In this document: one piece after another, positions 1-10,450 of the stretch
Position numbering within the stretch: position 1 is the stretch's first letter
How the letters are laid out: the number at the start of each line of letters is the position of its first letter
Origin: Candidatus Iainarchaeum sp.
Lineage (GTDB): Archaea; B1Sed10-29; WALL01; JAGHAM01
DNA length: 38,954 nucleotides
Direction of reading: 5' to 3'
Assembly: GCA_021161465.1 (NCBI GenBank)
Contig: JAGHAM010000026.1
Coordinates: 1-38,954, forward strand
Made by a program: the position numbers and the translations under genes
The notes under the pieces: generated by a model
What the model was told of the DNA's origin: nothing
What the model saw: the letters and a program-made list of their open reading frames with translations, nothing else
Database searches by the model: none

Positions 1-64
1 AGCAAGTCAGAGCAAAAGCTATTTGTGTTAATTTTAGGTCACAAGAAGATAGTTTCTAGGAAAA

Positions 65-817
65 TTAGTTTTTAGGATTAACGCGCTTGGTTAGGATACT
101 ATAAATTTCTAATAGGATGACTATCACAGCGATTATGACCAGAACATACATAACCCAATCAGCCCAATTCGAGGTGTCAACTGAGAGCCTCTCTTCGGCA
201 GTTCTATAGTGTGTCTCTCCATCAAAAATGTATTCAACTGTCAGCTTAACCGAGGTTGGTGTTTCCGCGCCTGGCTTTGCTTTTAGCTCTATGATTTTGG
301 TCTGGCTCTCCCCAGACTTGAAGTTTCCCAACTCCTGCTTTTCAGAGTTAAAGCTGTAATGGTCAGGGTTTGAAAGCACGAGCTGGTAAGCCACGTTGTA
401 AACCATATATTCCCCAGGGTTGCTTATGGTAAATTCCAGGTGCGCTGCTTCCCCCGGTTTGATTTCGTTCTTATCCAATTTTACATTTTCCAGTATTAAA
501 AGTGGCTTCTCCACCTTAACTGCATTATTTGTCCCCTCCCCTTCCAGCTTGTATTCCCCTGGCTTGTCAGGAGCTTTGAATACTAAGTTTTTGGTAAACA
601 TACCGGTGCTCTTGCCTGGAATAGTGAATGTCTTTTCTTGGTCTTCAAAGGTTATTTTCGCTTTGTGCTGTGACAGCGGTGCGTTTGCCCTGAACAAAAC
701 GCTGAAATCCTCTTCAGCAAAAACATGCTTCTGCACCAGCTCAAGGCTGGTCGCGCCTGCAAAAGCAAGCAAGCTAATAGCGAGGCAAACTGTAATAGCT
801 ACCCTCATCTTCATCAT
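65..817 (-). CDS. Secreted/membrane-anchored protein with CARDB/NEW3-like extracellular beta domains and C-terminal TM
   Basis: N-terminal signal-like segment (VAITVCLAISLLAFAGA), beta-rich body, C-terminal hydrophobic helix (WVMYVLVIIAVIVILLEIYSIL). Confidence 0.75.
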   Translation of the reverse strand: MMKMRVAITVCLAISLLAFAGATSLELVQKHVFAEEDFSVLFRANAPLSQHKAKITFEDQEKTFTIPGKSTGMFTKNLVFKAPDKPGEYKLEGEGTNNAVKVEKPLLILENVKLDKNEIKPGEAAHLEFTISNPGEYMVYNVAYQLVLSNPDHYSFNSEKQELGNFKSGESQTKIIELKAKPGAETPTSVKLTVEYIFDGETHYRTAEERLSVDTSNWADWVMYVLVIIAVIVILLEIYSILTKRVNPKN

Positions 818-2147
818 ATCCTTCCTCTTTTCTTTTGTTCCACCAGATTAGTGCAATCAAAACGATGACAAGCAAGATGGCTATCCAGCCTGTCGGTGAT
901 TTCACAAAATCCGTCAGTATCTTGGTGATGGATGTCGTTGCTGGTGGCTTGTTTCTACATTTAACTCCAGACAACTTCGAAGCTTTCTCTGTGGCGTCAT
1001 TTGCATATTCCCTGGCGTTCAGATAGCTGTTTCTGGCCTTGGTGTAATCCATGTTCCTGTAGTATTCAGAGCCCTTGTTGAAAGAGTTTATGGCTTCATG
1101 ATATGTCCTGTTTAGTATATCAAGTTTCTGGAGCTGCTCGCTGTCTAGGTCTCCAGTGCAGGAGTAAAGCCTGGCTATAATTGGAGGCGCGCTGCTGTCT
1201 ATCTCCTTGATTTTAGCCTCAACCGACTTCTGCAGGTCGCTTATAGTTTCCTCGCTTTGCTCTTCCTTGTAGTGGGATATAAGCTGGTTCACTTCGTTGG
1301 CTAAGCTTTCGTTGGATAACTGGACATCTAAAAAAGTCATTCTCCAGTCGTTTGCAGTTGTTTTCAGCCCCGGGAGCGAGCTTATGCCTGTTATACCAAC
1401 TCCCTGGAGGAAGTTATGTATGTTGTCGCTTGTGGCACTGTCGTTGGTTGCGTTGGAGAGAATAGCATTGGCAGCCCTTACGAAGTCCTTCCTCTCGGTT
1501 TCATACTCATCGCCCTTGTCCGGTATCTGTGCCATTATCGTTAGCAGTGCTGAGAAGTTTCCCTTCCATGCGGATACATCATCCTCAGATGCAGGCGTTC
1601 CCATGAGTCTCTCCTCCATTGCATCCAGTTTTGTTATCAGGGATATAGCAGTTTCAACTGATGACTTCAGGGATTTAGTTTTGGCAAGCAGCGTGTTGGC
1701 CTTTCCTGCAAGGCTGTCAGGCAGTAGTGAGCTGTAGGTTTCTATGAAATCTTGCTGGCGTTTTACCTCACCAAGGAAACCATTCAGTTCCAGTTTTTTT
1801 CCGGTTGGGTAGTCCTTGGAGTCACTCTGCATGGCTATCCTCTTGAGCGTCAGGTGGATAAGGTAAATCTTCCTTAGCAGACTGTCGTTGGTGAGCACAA
1901 GTTTGCCATCAGAGTACCTGACCGGAACCCAGACTTGTTTCAGGCTGGATACATCGAACTCAACCACCCAGTATCTCTCGCCGTCAACTACTACCATGTT
2001 TGATGGGCTGCTTTTAGGAGTCGTTGGCAGGTCTGGAAACGTGAGCACAGCCTTTCTCATCGCGGTATCAAGAGTTATGTTTTCCTCTGCCTTTGAAACA
2101 GAGATAATGGTCACCAACAGGAGAATTACAAGCAGGATTCTTTTCAT
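774..2147 (-). CDS. Secreted, membrane-anchored helical protein of unknown function
   Basis: Signal peptide (MKRILLVILLLVTIISVSKA), long helical body, C-terminal TM (GWIAILLVIVLIALIWW); 3' end overlaps the next gene start by 44 nt. Confidence 0.75.
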   Translation of the reverse strand: MKRILLVILLLVTIISVSKAEENITLDTAMRKAVLTFPDLPTTPKSSPSNMVVVDGERYWVVEFDVSSLKQVWVPVRYSDGKLVLTNDSLLRKIYLIHLTLKRIAMQSDSKDYPTGKKLELNGFLGEVKRQQDFIETYSSLLPDSLAGKANTLLAKTKSLKSSVETAISLITKLDAMEERLMGTPASEDDVSAWKGNFSALLTIMAQIPDKGDEYETERKDFVRAANAILSNATNDSATSDNIHNFLQGVGITGISSLPGLKTTANDWRMTFLDVQLSNESLANEVNQLISHYKEEQSEETISDLQKSVEAKIKEIDSSAPPIIARLYSCTGDLDSEQLQKLDILNRTYHEAINSFNKGSEYYRNMDYTKARNSYLNAREYANDATEKASKLSGVKCRNKPPATTSITKILTDFVKSPTGWIAILLVIVLIALIWWNKRKEEGYDEDEGSYYSLPRY

Positions 2148-2198
2148 CGGGAAGAATTAGTGGGTGTTAATATAAAAAACTTTCATAAAAAATAAAGC

Positions 2199-2798
2199 AT
2201 GTCAGGCGAACCATTGATTCACGAGGAAAAACCATTCAGGAAAGATTCCAGATTTAAGAAAAGGCTAGTGTTCTTTGGAATGGGGGACGGGACCGAGTGC
2301 GAGCTGCTGTTGAATCATAAGGCTAACAGGAAGGATTTGTCAGTGGTTGGTGTTGAGCATTTCATGGATGATTTTGCTAAGAAGTTTAAGGGCAAGGAAA
2401 TCCCAAAGAATTTTTTTCCCCTGAAAGGAGACTTTGAGAAGGAGCCAAATTTATTTGAGGAAAAGAGCATAGACACAGCAGTTCTGAATTTCCCTTCACA
2501 CCACAGCCTAAGCGATAAGACTCTCGAGAACCTCCATAGGTGGTTGAAGGATGATTCAAGTGTGCTTGTACGGCTATGGGGTGGAAAGCCTGATTGGATT
2601 ATGGAGGAGGCAAATAGGAAAAAGCGCGAGGGTTTGATAAACTTTTTGAAAGAGAAGGGTTTTTCTGTTAAGGTTCTTAGCCAGGGGAAAAGGCAATCCG
2701 GAAGGACAATATCCCAACAGGAGGAGGAAATCTTCAACTATCCGTTTAGGAAGCACAGGACATATACGGTTATAGCTGCTAAGAGGAGAAAGAAATGA
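2199..2798 (+). CDS. Class I SAM-dependent methyltransferase-like protein
   Basis: Rossmann-type motif LVFFGMGDGTECELLL followed by VVGVEH and DTAVLNFP; ATGA overlap with downstream trmJ. Confidence 0.5.
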   Translation: MSGEPLIHEEKPFRKDSRFKKRLVFFGMGDGTECELLLNHKANRKDLSVVGVEHFMDDFAKKFKGKEIPKNFFPLKGDFEKEPNLFEEKSIDTAVLNFPSHHSLSDKTLENLHRWLKDDSSVLVRLWGGKPDWIMEEANRKKREGLINFLKEKGFSVKVLSQGKRQSGRTISQQEEEIFNYPFRKHRTYTVIAAKRRKK

Positions 2799-3472
2799 TA
2801 AGGGTGGTTTTTGTTGAGCCGGAAACGCCAGGCAACGTTGGCTCACTGGCCAGGGCCATGGCAAACTTCGGTCTGGACGAGCTGGTGCTTGTTAATCCAT
2901 GCGAGCTGAGGGATGATGGCGAGGCTCGTGCCTTGGCAGTACATGCTTGGCCCATAGTCGCTAACGCGAAGCGCATGAGCTTTGAGGAGGCAATCTCAGG
3001 CTTTGACAATGTTATAGGTGCTACAGCAAGAACTGCATCAGACACAAATACAACGAGGGCTTACATGACACCAAGGGAGCTGGCTGATGTTAGTAGGGAC
3101 TTCCGGGGTGACCTATGCCTGGTTTTTGGGAGGGAGTCCAGGGGGTTAACCAGCGAGGAGCTACGGAAATGTGACCTGGTGGTGCACATACCCTGCTCGC
3201 CAGACTACCCAACTTTGAACATAACTCATGCTGCAGTAGTAATATTCTATGAGCTTTTTGCTGAAAAAAGTAACCCGCATAGGCTTGGAAGCCCCAAGCA
3301 GAAGCAGGAAACCATACAGATTTTTGAGAAACTAGCTTATTCACTTGAGTTAAGGAATCCAGAAAACGCTGTTAAACAGTTTAGGAATGTCATTTCAAGA
3401 GCATTCATCTCAGGCAGCGAGGCTAGGGGCATATCTGGCGTTCTAAGCAGGGCCCTGAGGGATATAAAATAA
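2795..3472 (+). CDS. trmJ: tRNA (cytidine/uridine-2'-O)-methyltransferase, TrmJ/SpoU (SPOUT) family
   Basis: Family signatures VFVEPETPGNVGSLARAMANFG, LVFGRESRGLTSEEL, IPCSPDYPTLNITHA. Confidence 0.88.
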   Translation: MIRVVFVEPETPGNVGSLARAMANFGLDELVLVNPCELRDDGEARALAVHAWPIVANAKRMSFEEAISGFDNVIGATARTASDTNTTRAYMTPRELADVSRDFRGDLCLVFGRESRGLTSEELRKCDLVVHIPCSPDYPTLNITHAAVVIFYELFAEKSNPHRLGSPKQKQETIQIFEKLAYSLELRNPENAVKQFRNVISRAFISGSEARGISGVLSRALRDIK

Positions 3473-3553
3473 GCGGATATAGCGCAACCTGACGGTTGGA
3501 ATGAGCATCGAAACATAGAAACATTTAAATATCCTACTCGTGAATATGAAATC

Positions 3554-6130
3554 ATGGTAGATGGCCCCAGTTCTCAGATGGTTACACAAAAGCTAATAGA
3601 ATCCTTGAAAATCATTAAGGAAGAACTTAAAGCTTGGAGAGCGGAAAGCAAGCAAAACCAGGAAAAGATAAGGGCTCTCGAATCGAGGCTTGCAGCGGTT
3701 TCCACTTCCGGTGGAACACCAGGCATAGCAGCTGCCCAGGTAGATGATTTGCAGAAGAGGCTTAACCAGCTAATGCTTAAACTAAATGAAGTAAACAAGA
3801 AGAGCGACCTAACAGACCAGCAGCTTAAGGAGCAGATTGGCAAGCTTAACCAGACTGTTATTGCTATGAGTGAGAAGATAGCCGAGGTGGGGAAGATAAA
3901 GGGAGCCCTACAGGCTAAGGGTGCTACACCTGCTGAAATTGATGCTAAACTATCCAGCTTGAGGCTAATGCTTCAAGAAATAGGAGATGGCTTAAGCCAG
4001 CTAAGCAGGCTTAAGATGGAGCTTGATAAACTTGAAACAGAAAACCAGAGGACAGCTTCTGAAGTTAACGACCTGAGAGAGAAAATAGAGCAAATGGGTG
4101 TAGAGGGTGGTTCCCCAGAGGAGGTTGATGAACTTCGTGACAGGATTGACGAGCTGGCTGAAAAGATAGGAAAGACCCTACCAACTGAGGCTGGACCAGA
4201 GTTCCTACAGAACCTTAGCAAAGAACTTCAGAAGTGGCATGAGGAGAGCGAGAAGAATGCCAAAGCTCTAGCTACTGTAAGAGAGGAGCTGGCTAAAATT
4301 GAGGGGCAGGTTTCTGAAACAAGCAAGCTCAAGCAACACACGAACAAGCTGAGAAAGGAGATGAAGGAGCTATCTGCTGAGGCAGAGCGGCTTAGGGCCA
4401 TAAACAATGTAATACAGAAGCACAGTGAGGAAATAGAGCAACTTTACTCATTTGTTGGCAAGGAAAAGGTTAATGTGGAAGAAGTTGAGAACTCCTTGAA
4501 ATCTCTCGAGAGCAAGGTTATAAGCTGGCAGAAGGAGAACAGCAAAAAGCTTAAGGAAACTAAGGAGCTTGAAGAGAAACTGAAGAGGATGAGGAATAAG
4601 GAAAAGTTATCCTCCTCAGAGATAAACGAGATAAAAGCTAAGATGGATGAGTTTGCGGTTGTGATTGGGAAGGTCTCGGAACTTGGCGAGATGGGGCCCA
4701 AATTCTTTAAGGATATGAAAAAGGAGCTTGATGAGTGGAGGAAGGAAACCAAACAGAACGCATCCAGGCTTTCTGATATGCGCAAGACTATCAATAAGCT
4801 GAGGGCCAAGATACAAAGCGCGGTTAAGCTTAAAGGAGAAGTTGGTGAGCTCAAGAATGAGCTGAGCCAGAGCATAAATGATACAATCTCAAAGTTTGAT
4901 GAGCTGAAGCAGGCGATACTTAAGCATGGGGAAGAGTTTGAAAGTGTCTATTCCCTCATAGGCAAGGAAGAGCTTGAGATGGAGAAAATGGATTTCAAGG
5001 TGAAAAAGTTGAGAAAAACACTCAGGGAATGGCACAGCCTTAATGAGGAGAGTATCACCCAGAGCAAATTGCTGCAGGCAAAGCTTGAAGGCCTAAAGAA
5101 AAAAGTTTCTGGCAAGAAGGGGCTCCCAGTGGTGGTTAAGGAGCTTGAGGGTATTTCAAAAGATATAGAGCGGCTTAAGAAGGAAGAGAAGCGCTTAGAG
5201 GATATGGAATCAGAGATAGAGGAGTTAAGGAAGAGGCTGGAGGAGACACGGGAGATACGGGCTGAGATTCACGAGTTGCAGGATACCTTGTCTGCCATGA
5301 CTGACAATATAAAAAGCTTCCAGAGCCTGAGGGCTGCCATAGTCAAGCATGCTGAAGAATTGAAAGAGATGCAGTCTTTGGTTACCATGGAAAGAACAGA
5401 TGTCAAGCAGTTAGGGGCTAAAATTGATGGTAGCATAGCAGACTTCAAAAGAAAGATGAAATCCCTTGAGGAGCTTTCAAACACGAGTGTGAAGCGAACG
5501 CGTTCTCTTGCTGATAGGCTTGATAAGCTTGCCAAGAGGGTTGTTGGCAAGGAAGGCATACCTTCTCTTTCAAATGAGCTTCAGGAACTTGCTGATGAAA
5601 TAAGGAAACTTGAGGAGGAGCAAATGGTCCTGAAGCAGAAGCAAAAGGAAATGGTTGCGTTTGATGACAAGATAGAGTCTATGGTCCAAAAGGCACTTCG
5701 TGAGGACATCTCGAAAAAGGAGCTTGAGGACCAGTTTGACAAGCTGAAGAGGATGAAAAAGAAAGTAGTTCCACCAAGTGAGTTATCAAAGGTGAAAAGA
5801 GAAGCGCTCAAGCTAGCGTCAAAGAGGAAGGCCACTAACTTCAACTATATGCTAAAAGAGTTTACCACCAAGCTTGCCAAGGCAAAGAAAGGCGAGCAGG
5901 ACAAGCTATGGTCAGATTACAGGAAAAAGGCAAAGCAGATGATTGAGAAGATTGTAGACAAGGAGAAGAAAGGCCTTGAAAAGAAGGAAAACTCAAGAAG
6001 GCGCCTGCTGGTAACTAAAATGGAGCTTATGTCTATTTCTCTCGATAATGCTTTTGCTAAGAAAAACCTGAGGAAAGTCACCGAGCTCGTTGAAAGAATC
6101 GCCGAGCTGAAGGCGAGATTAAAGGATTGA
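3554..6130 (+). CDS. Large coiled-coil protein with internal repeats
   Basis: 858 aa of heptad-rich K/E/L sequence; repeated KEEL..W..E..QN and (I)xKHxEExxxxxSxxxxE motifs; TATA-like acatttaaatat about 30 nt upstream of the ATG. Confidence 0.85.
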   Translation: MVDGPSSQMVTQKLIESLKIIKEELKAWRAESKQNQEKIRALESRLAAVSTSGGTPGIAAAQVDDLQKRLNQLMLKLNEVNKKSDLTDQQLKEQIGKLNQTVIAMSEKIAEVGKIKGALQAKGATPAEIDAKLSSLRLMLQEIGDGLSQLSRLKMELDKLETENQRTASEVNDLREKIEQMGVEGGSPEEVDELRDRIDELAEKIGKTLPTEAGPEFLQNLSKELQKWHEESEKNAKALATVREELAKIEGQVSETSKLKQHTNKLRKEMKELSAEAERLRAINNVIQKHSEEIEQLYSFVGKEKVNVEEVENSLKSLESKVISWQKENSKKLKETKELEEKLKRMRNKEKLSSSEINEIKAKMDEFAVVIGKVSELGEMGPKFFKDMKKELDEWRKETKQNASRLSDMRKTINKLRAKIQSAVKLKGEVGELKNELSQSINDTISKFDELKQAILKHGEEFESVYSLIGKEELEMEKMDFKVKKLRKTLREWHSLNEESITQSKLLQAKLEGLKKKVSGKKGLPVVVKELEGISKDIERLKKEEKRLEDMESEIEELRKRLEETREIRAEIHELQDTLSAMTDNIKSFQSLRAAIVKHAEELKEMQSLVTMERTDVKQLGAKIDGSIADFKRKMKSLEELSNTSVKRTRSLADRLDKLAKRVVGKEGIPSLSNELQELADEIRKLEEEQMVLKQKQKEMVAFDDKIESMVQKALREDISKKELEDQFDKLKRMKKKVVPPSELSKVKREALKLASKRKATNFNYMLKEFTTKLAKAKKGEQDKLWSDYRKKAKQMIEKIVDKEKKGLEKKENSRRRLLVTKMELMSISLDNAFAKKNLRKVTELVERIAELKARLKD

Positions 6131-7036
6131 AAGCAGATTTACATCCGAGCTCTCTAATTTTTCAAGTTCTTTCCATGTCCTGTCTATGTGTTCTTGTATC
6201 TCAGAGATTTGCTCATCTTTTAGCTGCTTGAACCTCTTCTGGCCTGTCAAATATTCTTTCACTGGCTTGCGGTTTGGTTTCATTGTAAGCTTGAAGTTGC
6301 CGTTTTCAACCTCATACAGCGCCCACATACCAGTTTCAACAGCTGCTTTTGCTACCTTTATGGTTTTAGATGATTCAAATCCCCATCCTACTGGACACGG
6401 TGCGTGCACGTGAATATATTTCCCGCCCTTGAATGTTAGTGCTTTCTTTATCTTGTTTTGGAAATCTTCAGGATATGCTATCGATGCTGTTGCTACATAT
6501 TTCAATCCGTGGGCAACTGCAATCATTGGCACGTTCTTCTTCCACTCTGACTTACCGAAGGAGACTTTTCCTGCAGGACTCGTTGTGGTTGAGGCACCGA
6601 ATGGAGTAGCCCCACTTCTCTGAACACCTGTGTTCATGTATGCTTCGTTGTCATAGCATATGTAAAGTATATTGTGGCCTCTTTCCATAGCACCACTCAT
6701 TGCTCTGAACCCGATATCCACGGTGCCCCCATCTCCACCAAGGGCAATAACAGTAACATCCTTTCTGCCTTTCTTATCAAGGGCTTCCCTGACACCAGAT
6801 GCCACGGATGCTGCGTTTTCAAACAGCACGTGAATCCATGGGACCTTCCATGAGGTTTCTGGATATGGTGTGGTTGTAACTTCCATGCAACCAGTTGCCT
6901 CACAGATGACTACGTTTTTCCCTGTAGCCCTAAGCATCTCCCTTATCGCAATAATTGCGCCACAGCCAGCACAGCTTCTGTGCCCCGGGGCAATTAGCTC
7001 CTTTTCAGGATCGTTAAGCTTTGTTATTTCACTCAT
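6119..7036 (-). CDS. porB: Pyruvate:ferredoxin oxidoreductase beta subunit (PorB)
   Basis: [18 protein letters not shown] and TPP-binding [10 protein letters not shown]; start placed at the internal ATG (MSEITKL) overlapping porA, not at the upstream start of the listed ORF (7060). Confidence 0.92.
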   Translation of the reverse strand: MSEITKLNDPEKELIAPGHRSCAGCGAIIAIREMLRATGKNVVICEATGCMEVTTTPYPETSWKVPWIHVLFENAASVASGVREALDKKGRKDVTVIALGGDGGTVDIGFRAMSGAMERGHNILYICYDNEAYMNTGVQRSGATPFGASTTTSPAGKVSFGKSEWKKNVPMIAVAHGLKYVATASIAYPEDFQNKIKKALTFKGGKYIHVHAPCPVGWGFESSKTIKVAKAAVETGMWALYEVENGNFKLTMKPNRKPVKEYLTGQKRFKQLKDEQISEIQEHIDRTWKELEKLESSDVNLLSIL

Positions 7037-8183
7037 TTGGGTCACCTCCCAGGAATTCAACTACTCCCTCCTTGTCCTTCAGCCTCTCTATGAAGTTTTC
7101 CACGTTTTCCTTGGTGACATCAATACCACCTATACCACCTATGACGTTGTTCACTCGTGCCTTTGACCCGGCAGAGTAAAGGACATCCTTAATCTCTGGG
7201 TACATAGCTCCTGAGTTGAGGCCAAGTGCAACGTTCTTCTCAAACACTATCACATTCTCTTTGTCTTTGAGGGCTTTAGCTAGTTCCTCCTTTGGGAAAG
7301 GTCTATAACACCTTACTCTTACAAGACCAACATCGTCCCTCTTATCCACGACTTCCTTTATGGTTCCGCACACAGAACCCATCGCGACTATGGCTATTGG
7401 CCGGTCATTTTTGTATTCCTCAATTATCCCATTACCATAACTCCTGCCAAACTTCTTTGCAAACTCGTCATGCACTTCCTTAACCACAGCTTTTGCTTTC
7501 ATGACGTCCTTGCTTAGTTCCTTCCTCATGGCAGCGTATGGCTTCGGGTATGCAAAAGGCCCCATCGTCATTGGCTTGTCTGGGTCAAGGAACGCATGCT
7601 CTGGTTTGTATGGCGGGAGGAACTCATCAACATCCTTTTGTTCGGGGATGTCTACTGGCTCGTAGGTGTGGCTTAGTATGAATCCATCCATGCACACGAA
7701 TACAGGCAGCAAAACTCTTTTGTCCTCTGCTATCTTGTATGCTTGAATCATAGTGTCAACTGCTTCCTGGTTTGTTTCACAGTAAATCTGCAACCAACCC
7801 GAGTCCCGTTCGGATATAGTATCCTGCTGGTCGTTCCATATGTTAATTGGAGCTGATAACGCTCTGTTGACTATTGTAGTGACTATTGGCAACCTCATGC
7901 CCGCAGCTGCGTAAACAACTTCATGCATTAGTGCAAGACCCTGGCTGCTCGTGGCAGTGAAGGCCCTGACTCCAGTAGCGGAAGCACCAACTGTGGCACT
8001 CATTGCACTGAATTCAGATTCGACAGTGATTAGCTTGGCATCTAGGTCCCCATCGGCCACCATCTGGGCTAGGTTCTCTGGTATGTGTGTTGATGGTGTT
8101 ATTGGGAACATAGCCATGACTTCTGGCTTGCATAGCCTGATAGCATGGGCAACAGCGTTTGAGCCCTCCATAACCGTTTTCAT
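7029..8183 (-). CDS. porA: Pyruvate:ferredoxin oxidoreductase alpha subunit (PorA)
   Basis: [57 protein letters not shown]. Confidence 0.93.
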   Translation of the reverse strand: MKTVMEGSNAVAHAIRLCKPEVMAMFPITPSTHIPENLAQMVADGDLDAKLITVESEFSAMSATVGASATGVRAFTATSSQGLALMHEVVYAAAGMRLPIVTTIVNRALSAPINIWNDQQDTISERDSGWLQIYCETNQEAVDTMIQAYKIAEDKRVLLPVFVCMDGFILSHTYEPVDIPEQKDVDEFLPPYKPEHAFLDPDKPMTMGPFAYPKPYAAMRKELSKDVMKAKAVVKEVHDEFAKKFGRSYGNGIIEEYKNDRPIAIVAMGSVCGTIKEVVDKRDDVGLVRVRCYRPFPKEELAKALKDKENVIVFEKNVALGLNSGAMYPEIKDVLYSAGSKARVNNVIGGIGGIDVTKENVENFIERLKDKEGVVEFLGGDPNE

Positions 8184-8449
8184 TTCTTCTCAACCTCCAT
8201 TTTTATTGCGTCGAATGGACACTCTTCAGCGCAGATACCACATCCCTTACAATAGTCCATGTTAGCTTGTGCCCCCTTCTCCTGGGTTATCTCTATTATT
8301 CCCTCGGGGCAGAACTTCGCGCAGATACCACATCTCTTGCATTTGTCACTATCAAATACAGGCTTGAATACCCTCCAGGTACCTGTTTTAGTAGCAGTTG
8401 AGTTTCCAACATCATAGATTATACCACCAATGGTGACTTTCTCTCCCAT
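8180..8449 (-). CDS. porD: Pyruvate:ferredoxin oxidoreductase delta subunit (PorD, 2x[4Fe-4S] ferredoxin)
   Basis: CKRCGICAKFCP and CKGCGICAEECP motifs; operon with porA/porC. Confidence 0.93.
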   Translation of the reverse strand: MGEKVTIGGIIYDVGNSTATKTGTWRVFKPVFDSDKCKRCGICAKFCPEGIIEITQEKGAQANMDYCKGCGICAEECPFDAIKMEVEKK

Positions 8450-8451
8450 TC

Positions 8452-8985
8452 TTATCCCTCCTTTATCTCCTCATAAGTCCTTTTTATTGCTCTGGCGTTC
8501 TTTTCGCCAACCTCACCTGGATACCTCTCTTTTATCGTTGAAACCAGGCTATCTATATTTACAAGTCCAGTGACCCCAATTAATGCCCCCAGCATTGGCG
8601 TGTTCACAAATGGCTTTCCAATCTCTTCTAGGGCTATTTTAGTTGCATCAACTATCCTGACATCAACACCTTCAGGCAGGTCCGGCATCTGTGCCGTGTT
8701 GACTACAACAACCCCTCCTTCCCTCATACCTTCAAAAACATTTACGACTTCCATGAGGGTTGGGTCTAGCACCACAATATAGTTAGGCTTGTAAACCTGT
8801 TCCCTTAACCTTATGAACTCATCATCTATCCTCGTAAAGGCCATTACCGGTGCGCCTCTCCTTTCAACACCAAAGAACGGGAATGCCTGCGAGTATTTGC
8901 CTTCCTTGAATGCAGCCACGGCAAGAACCTCAGCAGCGGTAACCGCGCCCTGGCCTCCACGGCCATGAAAACGAATCTCTTTCAT
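8452..8985 (-). CDS. porC: Pyruvate:ferredoxin oxidoreductase gamma subunit (PorC)
   Basis: [46 protein letters not shown]. Confidence 0.93.
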   Translation of the reverse strand: MKEIRFHGRGGQGAVTAAEVLAVAAFKEGKYSQAFPFFGVERRGAPVMAFTRIDDEFIRLREQVYKPNYIVVLDPTLMEVVNVFEGMREGGVVVVNTAQMPDLPEGVDVRIVDATKIALEEIGKPFVNTPMLGALIGVTGLVNIDSLVSTIKERYPGEVGEKNARAIKRTYEEIKEG

Positions 8986-9199
8986 AAAAATCCCTCAGTT
9001 GCATCCTTATTAAGGCTCATGATACATATAAATCTTACTTTCCCCCTGCGCAGTTGTAACCAGTGTTGAAGCCTGTATGCTACTATTTTTTGGTGTCAGT
9101 TATCCTGCACTGTGTGCTTCCTCCTCCATCTTTTCCTACAGGAGTTATTATTTTTGAGAGATTGGAAAACATTTTAATATCCCCTGCCTAATACTCCTC

Positions 9200-10432
9200 A
9201 TGGAAGTTGTGATAAAGGACGGCCTGGTGTTGCAGCCTGATTTTTCTTTGAAGAAGCAGGACGTTGTGATAGACGATGGAAAGATTACCGGGTTTGACTC
9301 TACAGGCATTGTTGGATATGAGAAGATAGATGCGAGGGGCAAGCTTGTCCTGCCTGGGATGCTGAACGCGCATGTACATATGGCCATTGGACTGGCAAAG
9401 GGCTTAGGCGTTGGAATTCCTGTAACCGAGATGTTCAAGAAGGTCTTGTTTCCGATAGAGGATGCCATGACCGACGAGCAGGCCTACCTTGGGGCTATGG
9501 TTTGCGGTATCGAGTTTATCCGCTCTGGATGCACGAGTGTCAACAACCTTGACAAGACCTGGTCAAAACCAGTCCTAAGGGTCATGAACGAGCTTGGCCT
9601 TAAGGGAACGATGGCTCTAGCTCTGAAGGATATTGACCTTAAAACAAAGGAGAGGACAGAGTGCGAATATATGAAAGAAAACGAGTGGCTCGTCAAGGAG
9701 CTAAGAAAAAACCCGCGCGTTAAAGGCCTTTTCGGTCTTGCAAATGAAATAGAAGCTTCCCAGAGTTTGATAAATGATATCAAGCTTGCTGCATCAAGGT
9801 ATAGCACTGGTGTTCATTTGCATGTTGCTGAGTCTGTGGTTGAGAGGGGCTTTATCATGCAGAGTACAGGAAAAAGCAGCGTCAGGTACCTCTACGACCT
9901 TGGAGTCTTAAGCGAGAAGACTATAGCAGTGCACGCTGTAAATGTTTCCTCAAATGATATCCGCCTGCTTGGAAAATCGAAAGCCTTCGTTGTTCACTGT
10001 CCAAGTGCGAACATAGCTTTGGATGCAGGCATCGCGCCGGTTGAGGAAATGCTTGACAATGGTGTCAGGCTTGGCATAGGTGTTGACGATCCAGTTGCCA
10101 CGATAAATGATGACCTGTTGAGGGAGCTTTACACAGCCTGGGTCTTACAGAGGACACGCGGCTTCAACCTGCCAGCCGAGCGGCTCCTTGGAATGGCATT
10201 TGGTGGGAATTCGCTGTCAGCTGGGGCTGCTGCAGATGTAATTGTAGCTGACTTAAGAAAACCGGTACTGGAAACCATCCAGCAGTTCATAATGGACTCA
10301 CCGAAAATTGTGCACGTGCTGATAAATGGTGAGCCAGTTTTAGCTGATGGAAAATTCACTAGGATAAACGAGGAGAAAATTATGGAAAAGGCAGAGAAGG
10401 AGAGTAGGAAGCTTATATCATCCCTAGAATAA
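9200..10432 (+). CDS. Amidohydrolase, 5'-deoxyadenosine/MTA/SAH deaminase-like
   Basis: LPGMLNAHVHMA, GVHLHVAES, AVHAVNVS, VHCPSANIALDAGIAPVEEMLDNGVRLGIGVDDP; TATA-like ttttaata about 28 nt upstream. Confidence 0.82.
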   Translation: MEVVIKDGLVLQPDFSLKKQDVVIDDGKITGFDSTGIVGYEKIDARGKLVLPGMLNAHVHMAIGLAKGLGVGIPVTEMFKKVLFPIEDAMTDEQAYLGAMVCGIEFIRSGCTSVNNLDKTWSKPVLRVMNELGLKGTMALALKDIDLKTKERTECEYMKENEWLVKELRKNPRVKGLFGLANEIEASQSLINDIKLAASRYSTGVHLHVAESVVERGFIMQSTGKSSVRYLYDLGVLSEKTIAVHAVNVSSNDIRLLGKSKAFVVHCPSANIALDAGIAPVEEMLDNGVRLGIGVDDPVATINDDLLRELYTAWVLQRTRGFNLPAERLLGMAFGGNSLSAGAAADVIVADLRKPVLETIQQFIMDSPKIVHVLINGEPVLADGKFTRINEEKIMEKAEKESRKLISSLE

Positions 10433-10450
10433 GCCGCCCTACCATTAGCA

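Noticed and set aside
4444-4875. Several Ser/Leu/Phe-rich minus-strand ORFs opposite the coiled-coil gene
   Set aside because: Expected by-product of K/E/L-rich coding sequence read in antisense.
3554-6130. SMC/Rad50 ATPase
   Set aside because: No Walker A, signature or Walker B motif seen; only coiled-coil.
9040-9170. Small ORF or RNA in the porC/amidohydrolase intergenic region
   Set aside because: Only a 26-codon frame without promoter evidence and no convincing structure.
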